A stretch of 64,000 bases of DNA from assembly GCF_000801105.2 (NCBI RefSeq), contig NC_079516.1, forward strand, positions 42,884,908 through 42,948,907, given 5' to 3'. The DNA is from Raphanus sativus. Its lineage: Eukaryota > Streptophyta > Magnoliopsida > Brassicales > Brassicaceae. Positions 34,336 to 45,145 of this stretch are shown one piece after another. The position numbers and the translations under genes were made by a program. The first letter of the stretch is position 1. Each line of letters opens with the position of its first letter. The notes under the pieces are model-generated. The model was not told the origin of the DNA, made no database searches, and worked only from the letters and a program-made list of their open reading frames with translations.

Positions 34336-34821
34336 TCTTTTTCTTTCTTTTTGTCACAATAAAAACAACTCTTTTTCTTTCTTTTTTTTTTGTGCACCAA
34401 ACTCTTTTTCTTTCTATCTTTTGTTTTTCTTTCTTTTCACATTGCTTGGGTTTATGTTACATATAAAATACACTTTTCTCTTTAAATAATACACTTTAAA
34501 GTGGTCCATATATAAAAAGTATCACTTTAATCTTTTCTTTGTTCACGTGTGATAATCTAACATATACGTACATATGATATATTGTATGTAAAATTAACTG
34601 ATTTTAAATTCCATCATGGGCTTTTAAAAGTAGGCCCTGATGGTTAGGCACCGCACGTACCGTCTCATTAAAGTCTTTTTGTTTTTTGTCACTTCCGTCT
34701 CATTAAAGTCTTGTCCAACCTTATTACTTCCACTCCCTTTTGTTTTTCCTTCATTATTTTCCAGCATTTGATAGTGTAGTTCACATACCTAAATACAAGT
34801 AGTAATCTAAGAACCAAATAA
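34336..34821. other. Intergenic, pyrimidine-rich
   Basis: CTTTTTCTTTCTTT-type tracts at about 34335-34435 are followed by AT-rich DNA. No gene is seen. Confidence 0.5.
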
Positions 34822-35080
34822 GAGCATCTCCACTGGGGATTTTAAGTGGGGATCACCAAATTCCCAAAAAAAAAATATTAAAATAAGCCAATTTTTATAA
34901 ACTTCTTCCCTCCGAGTTTTTCCTTGAACCAGTATCATCATTATTTCGCGGGTCCCACGATACATGATGGCCCGCAATTGGTTTGATTATTCTTTAAAAA
35001 AAAATCAAACAGTTAAAAAAATAATAATAATAAAAAAAAATGTGTGAACCTCCGCATAAGGTTTACGGATGGGGATGCTC
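34822..35080. mobile_element. Tourist/Harbinger-like MITE
   Basis: The 259-bp element starts GAGCATCTCCACTGGGGATT and ends ATGGGGATGCTC. TAA flanks both sides (34819-34821 and 35081-35083), the 3-bp target duplication of the PIF/Harbinger superfamily. It has no coding capacity. Confidence 0.75.
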
Positions 35081-35083
35081 TAA

Positions 35084-36457
35084 CATATATCAATTTCAAA
35101 AATATATCTTATTAATTGTCTCGAATAGTGCTGGGTTCGCAGGTCGACCCATACCCGTCCCAATATGCTTCGACTTGAATCATTTTTTATTTGAAAATTC
35201 GACCTGCTCGACTTGCGAGTAGTAAAAAATATTTCTGCACCGTCTCATTTAAATTAGCAAATAACCCCCGGAATCTGCATATAAAATTAAAAATAATAAA
35301 ATAATTATTTTATATACATTTATATACAATTATAAAATAATATAAATATTACATTTTAATTAGATTTTATTTATATTCATAATTTTTAATTATTTAAAAA
35401 ATATTTAAAAACTAAGAATTACTTTTGCGGATTGGTAGATACCCACATTTTAAATTCATCTCATCCACATATGTTCCGGATAAAATATACTTAATCAGCA
35501 TCCGCTCTTGCCATACAAGTAAAGAGTCAAATTCTCAGACCTAATATTTACCGTGTGTGGTATTTTCGGTCTGGACGATCATATTTACCGTTTCCATGTA
35601 CTATTTGTCATTCCATATTTTGATACTTTTTAAATGGTTTTATTGGCTTATTAGCTTGTGACATGTTGAGATTTGCCATGGCGTCACTTATAAAACCATC
35701 TCCATCACCCTGCTCGCTGTGGTAAGTTTGATTGAGGAACATGATAGAGCTTCCACTTCGTAAGACCATCCACTTGCTAGTACTAGGTTGCGCCTCACTG
35801 CAGTGCGGCCTGGAAAAGAAAAGCGTATCATAGAAAGACAAATAAAAAGGAAGGAACCTTCTTACACCATCAATACAAATGCCGACAAGAGAAAAATATA
35901 ACCGGTAGTTTGATCATTTTTGGTCGTGTTATTATATTTTTTCCAAAACAAATAACCAACAACAAAAACTGATTTATGTCTTTTATCTATCATTTAAGAT
36001 CCTATCATAATATTGATACACAATTCTTAAAAGTAATTCGTTCTTTTTCTTTTAAAGCAATTCAAATTCAGGCAAATCGAATTCAATTACATCAAACAGG
36101 AAAACGAATTAATGGTGATTTTATCTGGTTTAGATTTCTATAAAACCAATGAAAAGGACACCAACTCAAAATCAGGAAATGAAGTGCGTGTAGTCCAATT
36201 CATAACAGCTGTAAGCTTGTAACCAAAAATAAATAAGATGTCATCGTAATCCCAAGATATTGACTTCGTAATAATGCATCAGATACCACCAAATCGGGTG
36301 ATGCGTCTAAGACTTAACCCCTATGTGATGTTTTGTTTAGCTATTACAAATTTACATTACAGCCCGCAATAATGTCTGACACTAGGCTTTGAATTGGGAG
36401 ACCAGCCAAAGATGATTTATTTGAGTATTATCATTTGAAGCATTCCATATAGATAAC
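35084..36457. other. Intergenic with one exon-like frame
   Basis: Mostly AT-rich. The stretch 35120-35220 has GGGTTCGCAGGTCGACCC-type repeats like those near hAT ends. A 77-codon minus-strand frame at 35841-35608 has balanced amino-acid composition and is preceded by a good acceptor (TTTTCTTTTCCAG at about 35820). It could be a captured or relict exon, but I do not recognise the protein. Confidence 0.4.
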
Positions 36458-36592
36458 ATAGAAAATCTTCTATGGACACGTTGTTAAGTTAAGAAAAAGT
36501 TACGAGAGAGAGAAAACTAGAGAGAAGAAGACAGAGTAGATCTGGCCGGCGTCGGAGGGCTCTCTTAGCCTCGATGTCGGTCGGGTGTTGGT

Positions 36593-37935
36593 TGATATCT
36601 TGTGTATTTACATGTTTTTAAGCTTCATTCTAGTCCTTATATTGTTCCTTTGCATGCATTTAGAGTGCATTTAGGTTGCATTGCATTACATTTGTCTCTA
36701 TCAGATATTGGAGATGCTTGTTGGTGACTTTGGAGACATTTGAGGGGTTTTGAGTCAAAAGGGTGAAAGATGAACATGGATGAAGGCCTTAAAGATATCT
36801 TTTGAAGCTCAAATTTTGGGAAGACAAAGTAAATTGAGTTAGCTTTCTAATGGAGGTGGTTTCAAGTCATTTGGATCTGTATTGAAGGAGTTATGATCAA
36901 TCTACTGGAGGCATATCAACCCTGTAGCGACCAGAGCCGTAGCGACCAGAGCATGTCGCTAGGAGGGCTCCCGAGCGCACGTAGCGACCACTGTAGCGGG
37001 ATGCAAGGTCGCTACGGGCGAAAAAGACTGTTTTTTTTAATTGGGTTGACCCAGGTTTGTTGGGTTGACCCAACTCGTTTTTAGACTTCTATAAATACCC
37101 TTTAGACCTAATTTTGAGGGATATCTTGTTTTCTTTGTAATCACATTAGCTATTTTGGTGAAGGACTTAATCTTGAGCTTTTTTTCATCTCTATCTCTTG
37201 TGATTATTAATCAATCTTGACCACTAAGCATGATTAACCTTCAATCATCCATGGGTTTTGGGTTATTCATGTCTATTAGTGAGTAGTTACCTTTTGGATT
37301 CATGGGTTAGGGTGATTAGAGTGATTAAGTGAAGATCTAAGGGTGCTTAGTGTTAGATCTCTTGTTTCCTTGCTTGTCTACTTCTCTTAATGCTAGATTA
37401 ATGTTGGCCTCTTTATTCTAGAGCTCTAGACATTTCCCACCCACAAGGTGTTTGATGAAATGTCTGAACCAAGTAGAGCTTGCTCTAAACTTACCTTACA
37501 CAAAGACCATTGTGTTAAGGGAGTTTAGATAGTTAGTAGACTCATCCTTAATGATTGCTTAGATCTTTTAGGCTCAAAGACCTTTGATGTCTAGTTGATT
37601 AAAGCAAATGAGCATTCTTCTTGACCATAGAGCTTGCTTATTTCAGTGTTCTAGACTTAAGGAAGTTATTGATTGAAAGTTTGTCATCCTTAGATTGGAT
37701 CTTAATCATTTAAAGTCAAATGCCTAGCCCCATGAGTCCTATTGTCCAAGATTGATTGAAAGCTTGTTTCTTTATTGCACTTTAGCATAGTTCTAGTTCA
37801 TATCATCATTGAAAACCTGATTGCACTTAGATTAAGCATGGTCTTGCATTCCCTTTGCTTTAGAATCACTTAGGATTGGTTCGACAATCTTTTACACTAC
37901 AACATTTGATAGGGACCTGAAAAGTCCTAATATCA
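36593..37935 (+). repeat. 5' LTR
   Basis: Bounded by TG and CA with the inverted hexamers TGATAT/ATATCA. A TATA box (TATAAATA) at 37090-37097 gives an expected transcription start near 37120. Upstream of it (36924-37016) is a cluster of GTAGCGACC motifs in both orientations, possible regulatory or nuclease-sensitive repeats. The sequence is the same length as the 3' LTR. Confidence 0.95.
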
Positions 37936-37938
37936 AAT

Positions 37939-37951
37939 TGGCGCCGTTGCC
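37939..37951 (+). other. Primer binding site, tRNA-Asp type
   Basis: TGGCGCCGTTGCC starts three bases after the 5' LTR and is complementary to the 3' end of plant tRNA-Asp. This primer type is common in Athila-lineage elements. Confidence 0.8.
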
Positions 37952-38066
37952 AAGTTCTATTGTGATTTTGACATTGGGATTTAGTCATTTGCTTGAGACT
38001 AAGTCATTTTTCTTATTATTGTGATATTGGCTCTGCTTTTTCCTTTTTCTTTTTCATTTCAGGTGT

Positions 38067-40937
38067 ATGAACTTGAGAAGTAGAGGGACTACAAACCTCA
38101 CTCCTCTAGTACCAGACATCCGGGCTTTGGAAAGAGAGAACACAAGAAGAAGGAGAGAAGAGGAGCAACAGGCTCATTTCAACAGATTGGGTTTTGATAT
38201 GGCTCACCATCAGAACCAGAATCGAGATGGAGAGATCCCTTTAGGAGCTGCCCAAGAGGGAAATGGTCAAGGAGCTGCCAACCTTGGACCACGACATCCA
38301 CATCGCCAAGCTAGAGCAATTGGTGCCCATGATCAGCCTAACATCCATGGAAATAGGGCTGGCATTAGAGCACCAGCTGTGGAGAACAACAACTTTGAGA
38401 TCAAGTCAAGCTTGATCAACATGATCCAAAGCAACAAGTACCATGGGCTTGCTTTGGAAGATCCTCTAGATCACTTGGACAACTTTGATCAGCTGTGTGG
38501 CACCATCAAGATCAATGGTGTTTCTGAAGATGCATTGAAGCTTAGACTGTTTCCATTCTCTTTGGGAGATAAAGCTCACACATGGGAGAAGGGTCTCTCA
38601 AGAGATAGCATCCGGACATGGGATGAGTGCAAAGAAGCCTTCCTCACCAAATTCTTCTCTAACTCACGAACTGCGAAGCTTAGGAATGAGATTTCAGGGT
38701 TTCAACAGAGGAATCTTGAAGGTTTTGGTGAAGCATGGGAACGATTCAACAGCTACATTACTCAATGTCCTCATCATGGTTTCACCAAGGAAAGCTTGCT
38801 TAGTACCTTCTACAGGGGAGTTCTCCCATCTTGCAGAAACAGGCTTGACACAGCTAGCAATGGTTTCTTCCTGGGCAGAACTGAGCAGGATGCAGAAGAG
38901 CTGGTGGAGAACATGGCAAAGAGTGATTCAGTCTACAATGAGGAGTATGATAGAGCCAACAGAGGGGATGACCAGCAGACAAGGAAAGATATCAAGTCTT
39001 TGCAAGACAAGTTGGACTTGGTTCTTTCAAACCAATCCAAGAAGGAGCAGGTTAGCTTTGTTGGTGATCCTAGTCAAGAGGTTCCTCCTAAGGTGAATGA
39101 AGTTGATGGTTTGGAAGGGCAAGAGGAGTTATGCTTCATCAACAACAATGGTACTTGGTACAGGAAGGAGCCCAACTTTCAGTACAACAACTACCAGCAA
39201 AGACCTTATTCCAACAACCAACAAGGTGGTTACCAGCCTAGGAACAACCAGCAAGGAAGCCATCAACCTCAGCAAAACCCTCCTCCTGGTTTCTCCAACA
39301 AAGGAAACCAGTCTACTCAAGCCCAAGGAAGTTCTTCTCAACATCAGGCTCAAGACACAAGTGTGGAATCAATGTTCAAGCAACTACTTGAAGCTCAGTC
39401 AAGAAGTGAGAAGCAAATTGGTTATGAGTTGAAGAACATCCACTCAAAGATTGATGGGAGCTACAATGAGCTCAACAACAAGTTCAAAGCTTTGGAGAAT
39501 CAGTTTGCCTCTATGAGTTCCAACTCCAATCGCCAACAGGGAACTCTACCAGGGAAAGCAGAGGCAAACCCAAGAGAACATTGCAATGTTCTTCTCTCTA
39601 GTGACACTTCTCAGGTCGCCAACTACAAGAGAGAGGTAGATGAGATTGAAAGATTGGTGTTTGGAACTGAAATTGAACAGGTTGAGCATGTGGTTGTTGC
39701 AACAGCTGAGTCCAAGATTGTGCAAGAAGCTGACAGGATAGTTGCAGCAAAGGTTGAGCAGAGCAGAGAGCACAAGGCTGAGAAACCAGTTGAGAGAAGA
39801 TCTGATAAGAGGCTGAATGTGGTGAAGCAGGAAGACACTGAGGTTGAGCTATCCCCCTATGACAAGCTCCCTTTTCCAGAGAGATTCCTCACCAAAGCTC
39901 AAAAGAAGGTGGTCTCCAAATTCAGAAAAGACTTGAGTGATATTGGAGTAAGGCTTCCAGAGATTCACAACATGCAAGCTGCTCATGTCCAGATGATGCT
40001 CATCAAAGACATTCTAGACCACCAAGCTGAAGTAGCAGAGCTCCTGGACATCTCTACACTCAAGCTTGATCCACCAATCCCACCCAAGTCCCTCCCTAAA
40101 CTAGGACACCAAGGGATGTTCACTTTGCCTTGTTCCCTTGGAAAGCTTAACTTTGATGATGCTCTAGTGGATTCTGGTGCAAGTGTGAATGTGATCTCAC
40201 TTGAGGTGATGAAGAGTCTAGGGATTGAGCACATGCTACAAGACACATCTATGCTCCAATTTGGGGATTCCTCTTCCACAACCCCAATTGGTATCATCAA
40301 GGATTTCCCTTTGCAGCTTGGAGCATGCACCATCCCTATAGACCTCACTGTTTTGGAGATGGCAACTGGGAAGATAGTCCCATTGATCCTTGGCACTCCA
40401 TTCCTCACAACAGTGGGAGCTTGCATAGACTTTGCCAACAACAAAGTCACACTCCTAAATGTGAACAAAGCTGTCTCCTATCCTCTTCAATCACCTAAGT
40501 TGAAACCTGAGTATTGTGGCACAATAACTTGTGGAGCATCCCCCATTGAGAAGACAAAGACTGAGCTGAGTGGTATTGAGAAAGAGGTTCTTGGTGAAGA
40601 GTCCCCTAAGGAGAAGTGTGATGAGCACTTGGAAAGTGCTCAAAAGGAGGAGGTGAGTGAAGCCACAAAGGCCTCCCATGGCAAGAAAAAGATTGTGAAG
40701 GAATCTCACCCTCCACCTCTTGAGAAGACTCCTCACACCCTCACTCTTCATCCAATGAAGCTCAAGGATGGAGCTATTGAGTATAAGATCAAGTGCAAGG
40801 GAAGGTCTAAGCCATTCTCAAGTGCAAGGGCCATCATCACTCCACAGTTCCAAGATGATCCAATCAAGCTTCAAGAGCTTCTCTCTCAAGTCCTCACCAT
40901 CACTCTGGAAGGTGGGAAGGATCCTCCTTCTCACTAG
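38067..40937 (+). CDS. Retrotransposon gag-protease polyprotein
   Basis: This is the structural capsid protein and aspartic protease of the LTR element, 956 aa and uninterrupted. The start MNLRSRGTTN follows the leader directly. The gag region (about residues 110-300) includes DHLDNFDQLCGTIKINGVSE, FPFSLGDKAHTWEKGL and AFLTKFF, typical of Gypsy/Athila retrotransposon gag. A Gln/Asn-rich linker spans about 370-440. The protease has the catalytic D-S-G-A at about residue 702 (ALVDSGASVNVIS) and the distal ILGTPFL motif. The frame ends shortly after the protease with no fused reverse transcriptase. The intact frame fits the recent insertion age. Confidence 0.92.
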   Translation: MNLRSRGTTNLTPLVPDIRALERENTRRRREEEQQAHFNRLGFDMAHHQNQNRDGEIPLGAAQEGNGQGAANLGPRHPHRQARAIGAHDQPNIHGNRAGIRAPAVENNNFEIKSSLINMIQSNKYHGLALEDPLDHLDNFDQLCGTIKINGVSEDALKLRLFPFSLGDKAHTWEKGLSRDSIRTWDECKEAFLTKFFSNSRTAKLRNEISGFQQRNLEGFGEAWERFNSYITQCPHHGFTKESLLSTFYRGVLPSCRNRLDTASNGFFLGRTEQDAEELVENMAKSDSVYNEEYDRANRGDDQQTRKDIKSLQDKLDLVLSNQSKKEQVSFVGDPSQEVPPKVNEVDGLEGQEELCFINNNGTWYRKEPNFQYNNYQQRPYSNNQQGGYQPRNNQQGSHQPQQNPPPGFSNKGNQSTQAQGSSSQHQAQDTSVESMFKQLLEAQSRSEKQIGYELKNIHSKIDGSYNELNNKFKALENQFASMSSNSNRQQGTLPGKAEANPREHCNVLLSSDTSQVANYKREVDEIERLVFGTEIEQVEHVVVATAESKIVQEADRIVAAKVEQSREHKAEKPVERRSDKRLNVVKQEDTEVELSPYDKLPFPERFLTKAQKKVVSKFRKDLSDIGVRLPEIHNMQAAHVQMMLIKDILDHQAEVAELLDISTLKLDPPIPPKSLPKLGHQGMFTLPCSLGKLNFDDALVDSGASVNVISLEVMKSLGIEHMLQDTSMLQFGDSSSTTPIGIIKDFPLQLGACTIPIDLTVLEMATGKIVPLILGTPFLTTVGACIDFANNKVTLLNVNKAVSYPLQSPKLKPEYCGTITCGASPIEKTKTELSGIEKEVLGEESPKEKCDEHLESAQKEEVSEATKASHGKKKIVKESHPPPLEKTPHTLTLHPMKLKDGAIEYKIKCKGRSKPFSSARAIITPQFQDDPIKLQELLSQVLTITLEGGKDPPSH

Positions 40938-42873
40938 CCAAGGGAAAAGGTAGTCAAGCTAGTGACTTAAAACAAGCTCACTTGGGAGGAATTCCCATGT
41001 TTATCCATTTCATATATTCTTTCTCTTTATTTATTTTAAGATGTTTAATAAGTGTGGTTGAGGTTTCCAGGTTGAGTATAGCACTAGAGGAAAGAAGAAA
41101 GGCGGTGAAGCACACAAGCCTTATGGTAGACATCCCGTAGCAGTCTCCTCTAGTCGCTATGAATCATGCCAGCTCCTTGCAGAAGCCCTAGACACCCACT
41201 GCCATACTCCAATCTCCACTTGAGGTATCACTCCAACCCTTCTTTGTACATACCATTACCTTTATCATATTTTCGGTATCTCCTTCTCTCTCACTCACAC
41301 AGAGACTGTGTGATTTAAGTGTGGGGGAGGTACCAAGTATTTGATCATGTTTGCTTTGTTGATTATGCGTCTCATGCATTGCATTGTACATTCAAAATGC
41401 ATAGAAAAACCATAAAAATAAATTTTTTTTGAAAAGTGCATATATAATCATGTAGTTGCATCACTTGCATTCTTAGGATTGAGTCTAGATCATATATGTT
41501 GCATTCACTTGCATATGGAGAAGCTGTTGATAATGCCTTGTAAAGAACACTTGTTTGCACTGAATTTGACACCCTAGCTAAACATATCAAGTAGCTTAAG
41601 CATCTCTTGAAAGCCTTGCATGCTTCGTGCCTTGAAAACTCTTCTTGAAACATGTTTGCTTGCTTGATATTGGCATTGTTCTCGAAACCAGCTCTAACCT
41701 GAATCTTGAGTTAAATGAACTTAATCTCTCTTGCATATGGGCATTTGCATACTTGATCATGGATCTCATACACATTTGGGTTATCTTTTCCATTGAACCA
41801 CTCTTTGTTAACCCAAATGGCACTCCCTTACCCTAAAACCCTTACCATTCTTTGAAGCCTATATTGATTTGCATGAGTGAGGCCTCTTTTGATAGCTTGT
41901 CATGTGCAAAATCTTGAGAGTATTGGAGGCGACATAGATTTGTTCTCATCTCTTGCTAGCATAAGAACTTCCTTTGAGCTAGCATCTAGGATGGTGAGTG
42001 GGTTTGTGTATTCTAAAGGTTGATATCTTGGGTTTGGGAAGTGAGAAAGATGAGAAAGATGAACAAAAGAGTGTCAAAAGAAAAGGAAAACCCTAGGGAC
42101 CAAAGAAAAGAAAAGAAAGCTCTAGATTGTGTCTAATGGAACTTTCCCCCAAAAGAAAAATAAAAAAAAAGGAAAGAAAAAAAAAAAGAAAAAAAAAAAG
42201 AGAAAAGAATCAATAAGATTGTGGGGAAAGGAAAAGAGAAAGAGTTAGAGTTAAGTGTTGTAAAAAGTGAATAAAAGCCCCTAGTTGGTTGAGTCAAAAG
42301 AAAAAAAAAAAAGAGTTGTTCATTGGGTGAGTGATGTGAGTGAATGCTATTTTGGTTATGGGATGGGGATGAAAAGGGTAGAATTTTTGATCACTTAGGA
42401 AAAGGGTAGAATGATGAGAATGGATCTATGTATGCATGAATTGCTTCTAGTCTTAGATAAATTTTGCATAATGATCAAGCTCCTTGATTCTTGAGTGATT
42501 ACCACCTTAAAATGATGCATTGAACCCTCCTTTTCATCCATATTAGACCATTTGATCACCTAACCAAATGATTAAGATCATGTGCCCATTTGTGAGAATT
42601 CACCTTATGTGTGTGTGTGTGTGAATCAATGTGAGGGCTGGTTAAGAAGACTTGTTGGTTGATGAGTATTGCATCTTGTGTAAAGGTATAAGAGTATTGA
42701 TAGGCCTAGAGAAGCTAGAGTATAATAAGAGAGTTTGCTCATGCTATTTGCTATGTTTCTGTAGGATGTCAAGTTGAGTGCTCTAAGTGTTTCTTTTGCT
42801 TATGTGCTCCCACCTTCAAACCTCTCTACATTAGTTTTTTGAAAGTTTACTTGTGGACAAGTAAAGGGCTAGT
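40938..42873 (+). other. Non-coding 3' interior of the LTR element
   Basis: 1.9 kb without a long frame on either strand; I see no reverse transcriptase (YxDD), RNase H or integrase signature. An internal AAGTGTGGGGGAGG tract at 41317-41330 closely resembles the terminal polypurine tract, so it may be a second priming site or the scar of the pol deletion. A purine-rich low-complexity stretch occupies about 42050-42260. Confidence 0.7.
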
Positions 42874-42882
42874 GTGGGGGAG
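42874..42882 (+). other. Polypurine tract
   Basis: GTGGGGGAG lies one base before the 3' LTR (TGATATC). It is the expected primer for plus-strand DNA synthesis. Confidence 0.8.
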
Positions 42883-42883
42883 T

Positions 42884-44226
42884 TGATATCTTGTGTATTT
42901 ACATGTTTTTAAGCTTCATTCTAGTCCTTATATTGTTCCTTTGCATGCATTTAGAGTGCATTTAGGTTGCATTGCATTACATTTGTCTCTATCAGATATT
43001 GGAGATGCTTGTTGGTGACTTTGGAGACATTTGAGGGGTTTTGAGTCAAAAGGGTGAAAGATGAACATGGATGAAGGCCTTAAAGATATCTTTTGAAGCT
43101 CAAATTTTGGGAAGACAAAGTAAATTGAGTTAGCTTTCTAATGGAGGTGGTTTCAAGTCATTTGGATCTGTATTGAAGGAGTTATGATCAATCTACTGGA
43201 GGCATATCAACCCTGTAGCGACCAGAGCCGTAGCGACCAGAGCATGTCGCTAGGAGGGCTCCCGAGCGCACGTAGCGACCACTGTAGCGGGATGCAAGGT
43301 CGCTACGGGCGAAAAAGACTGTTTTTTTTAATTGGGTTGACCCAGGTTTGTTGGGTTGACCCAACTCGTTTTTAGACTTCTATAAATACCCTTTAGACCT
43401 AATTTTGAGGGATATCTTGTTTTCTTTGTAATCACATTAGCTATTTTGGTGAAGGACTTAATCTTGAGCTTCTTTTCATCTCTATCTCTTGTGATTATTA
43501 ATCAATCTTGACCACTAAGCATGATTAACCTTCAATCATCCATGGGTTTTGGGTTATTCATGTCTATTAGTGAGTAGTTACCTTTTGGATTCATGGGTTA
43601 GGGTGATTAGAGTGATTAAGTGAAGATCTAAGGGTGCTTAGTGTTAGATCTCTTGTTTCCTTGCTTGTCTACTTCTCTTAATGCTAGATTAATGTTGGCC
43701 TCTTTATTCTAGAGCTCTAGACATTTCCCACCCACAAGGTGTTTGATGAAATGTCTGAACCAAGTAGAGCTTGCTCTAAACTTACCTTACACAAAGACCA
43801 TTGTGTTAAGGGAGTTTAGATAGTTAGTAGACTCATCCTTAATGATTGCTTAGATCTTTTAGGCTCAAAGACCTTTGATGTCTAGTTGATTAAAGCAAAT
43901 GAGCATTCTTCTTGACCATAGAGCTTGCTTATTTCAGTGTTCTAGACTTAAGGAAGTTATTGATTGAAAGTTTGTCATCCTTAGATTGGATCTTAATCAT
44001 TTAAAGTCAAATGCCTAGCCCCATGAGTCCTATTGTCCAAGATTGATTGAAAGCTTGTTTCTTTATTGCACTTTAGCATAGTTCTAGTTCATATCATCAT
44101 TGAAAACCTGATTGCACTTAGATTAAGCATGGTCTTGCATTCCCTTTGCTTTAGAATCACTTAGGATTGGTTCGACAATCTTTTACACTACAACATTTGA
44201 TAGGGACCTGAAAAGTCCTAATATCA
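42884..44226 (+). repeat. 3' LTR
   Basis: 1343 bp, colinear with the 5' LTR at a fixed offset of 6291. The only difference I found on reading both through is C at 43472 against T at 37181. The TATA box corresponds to 43381-43388. Confidence 0.95.
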
Positions 44227-44288
44227 TTGGTGATGACGGTTTTCTCGATGTGCTTTGTCTCGAGGTTTGAGGTTATCCGATGAGTTCT

Positions 44289-44414
44289 GTCTCCGGCGTC
44301 GCGCCTCTCTACGGTAGTCGTTCGGTTTGTGTCTCCGGCGTCGCACCTCTCTATGGTGGTTGTTCGGCTAGTGTCTCCGGCGTCGCGCCTCCCTATGGTG
44401 GTCGTCCGGCTTTT
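44289..44414 (+). repeat. Three 42-bp tandem repeats in the retroposon
   Basis: Three units (44289, 44331 and 44373) begin GTCTCCGGCGTCGC and run through a CTCTCTA(C/T)GGT block. In one frame each unit encodes VSGVAP(L/P)YGG. The 42-bp period keeps phase, but the surrounding frame is only 65 codons long. Confidence 0.85.
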
Positions 44415-45018
44415 GTGTTCATCTCCGGCGAAGGGTGGCCGACTGTGACTCTGCGTCACACCTTTACTATGTGTTGACGGCGGCTTTAATTATGGATCTG
44501 TTTGGTGTGTTCGATCTACGCGTCTTGGCGTTCATCTGTCCGATTGACTCTCTGTTCCTCATACTCTAAAACACGAAGATAGAGGGATCGATTGAAGTCG
44601 ATTTGTGTTCTTGAGAAGAGCGTAGATCCAGTGGAGTTTGGTTAGGGTTTTGGATGGCTAGATTGTGTACGTGGTGGCTCCGTGCTTCAGATGAGATCTC
44701 GAAGTTCTCGATGAAAGCTCTCCGAGAGAAGGAGCAAGATGAAGTAGGATGAGACGGAATTCATGGTTCCGGCGAGATTCCGGTGTGTTGACTCGGGGGA
44801 GGGGAAGATGCCTTGATCTAGATCACGTGATTTACAGCGGCGTCTATTATTTTCTAGGGTTTCTGGCTTTGTGACTTAGTGGGTTTAAAAGTCAAAGGTT
44901 GGGTCTGTTTGTGTCCTTTGTATTGGGCTTTTTGTGGTTGTAAAATGTGGGCTTACACCTTTTAATAAAATTTCAGATGAGAAAAAAATATAGAAAATCT
45001 TCTATTATATTATTAAAA

Positions 45019-45145
45019 CAGAAACATTATTTTGAAATTTTTGTTTTACTTGATATAAGACAGAAACACTATTTAGGATTTTTTATTTTACTTGATGTAA
45101 GACAGAAAACATTATTTTGAAATTTCTATTTTACTTGATATAAGA
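45019..45145. repeat. Three short tandem repeats, about 42 bp each
   Basis: Units at 45019, 45061 and 45103 share CAGAAAC(A)(A/C)(T/C)T and TTTACTTGAT(A/G)TAAGA. They follow TCTATTATATTATTAAAACA at 45001, which resembles a Helitron 5' end. No 3' hairpin terminus was found for it. Confidence 0.6.

Larger units (their letters stand above)
36593..44226 (+). mobile_element. Athila-like LTR retrotransposon, recent, gag-pro only
   Basis: A complete 7634-bp element with 5-bp target duplication TTGGT (36588-36592 and 44227-44231). Its two 1343-bp LTRs are bounded TGATATC...ATATCA, with a tRNA-Asp type primer site and a GTGGGGGAG purine tract. The only open product is a 956-aa gag-protease. Between its stop and the 3' LTR there is 1.9 kb with no reverse transcriptase, RNase H or integrase motif. 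Athila-type elements normally exceed 10 kb and carry pol, so this is a non-autonomous derivative. By eye the LTRs differ at one position (37181 T, 43472 C). Confidence 0.93.
36474..44989 (+). mobile_element. Poly(A) retroposon (Sadhu- or LINE-like), split by the LTR element
   Basis: An exact 16-bp duplication ATAGAAAATCTTCTAT brackets the insertion (36458-36473 and 44990-45005). The right end is a short A-run after TTTTAATAAAATTTCAG. These are signs of target-primed reverse transcription. Removing the LTR element leaves 877 bp, without reverse transcriptase. The length and poly(A) end resemble Sadhu retroposons, but I cannot verify family membership. The 119-bp left part begins GGACACGTTG and contains purine-rich leader sequence. 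The right part has CTCCGGCG repeats. Confidence 0.75.

Noticed and set aside
36893..37084. 63-codon frame in each LTR
   Set aside because: It lies over the GTAGCGACC repeat block upstream of the TATA box; composition is repeat-driven and it is duplicated only because the LTRs are.
39129..40751. Several open frames on the minus strand inside the gag-protease gene
   Set aside because: They are antisense shadows of the 956-aa coding frame and show no family similarity.
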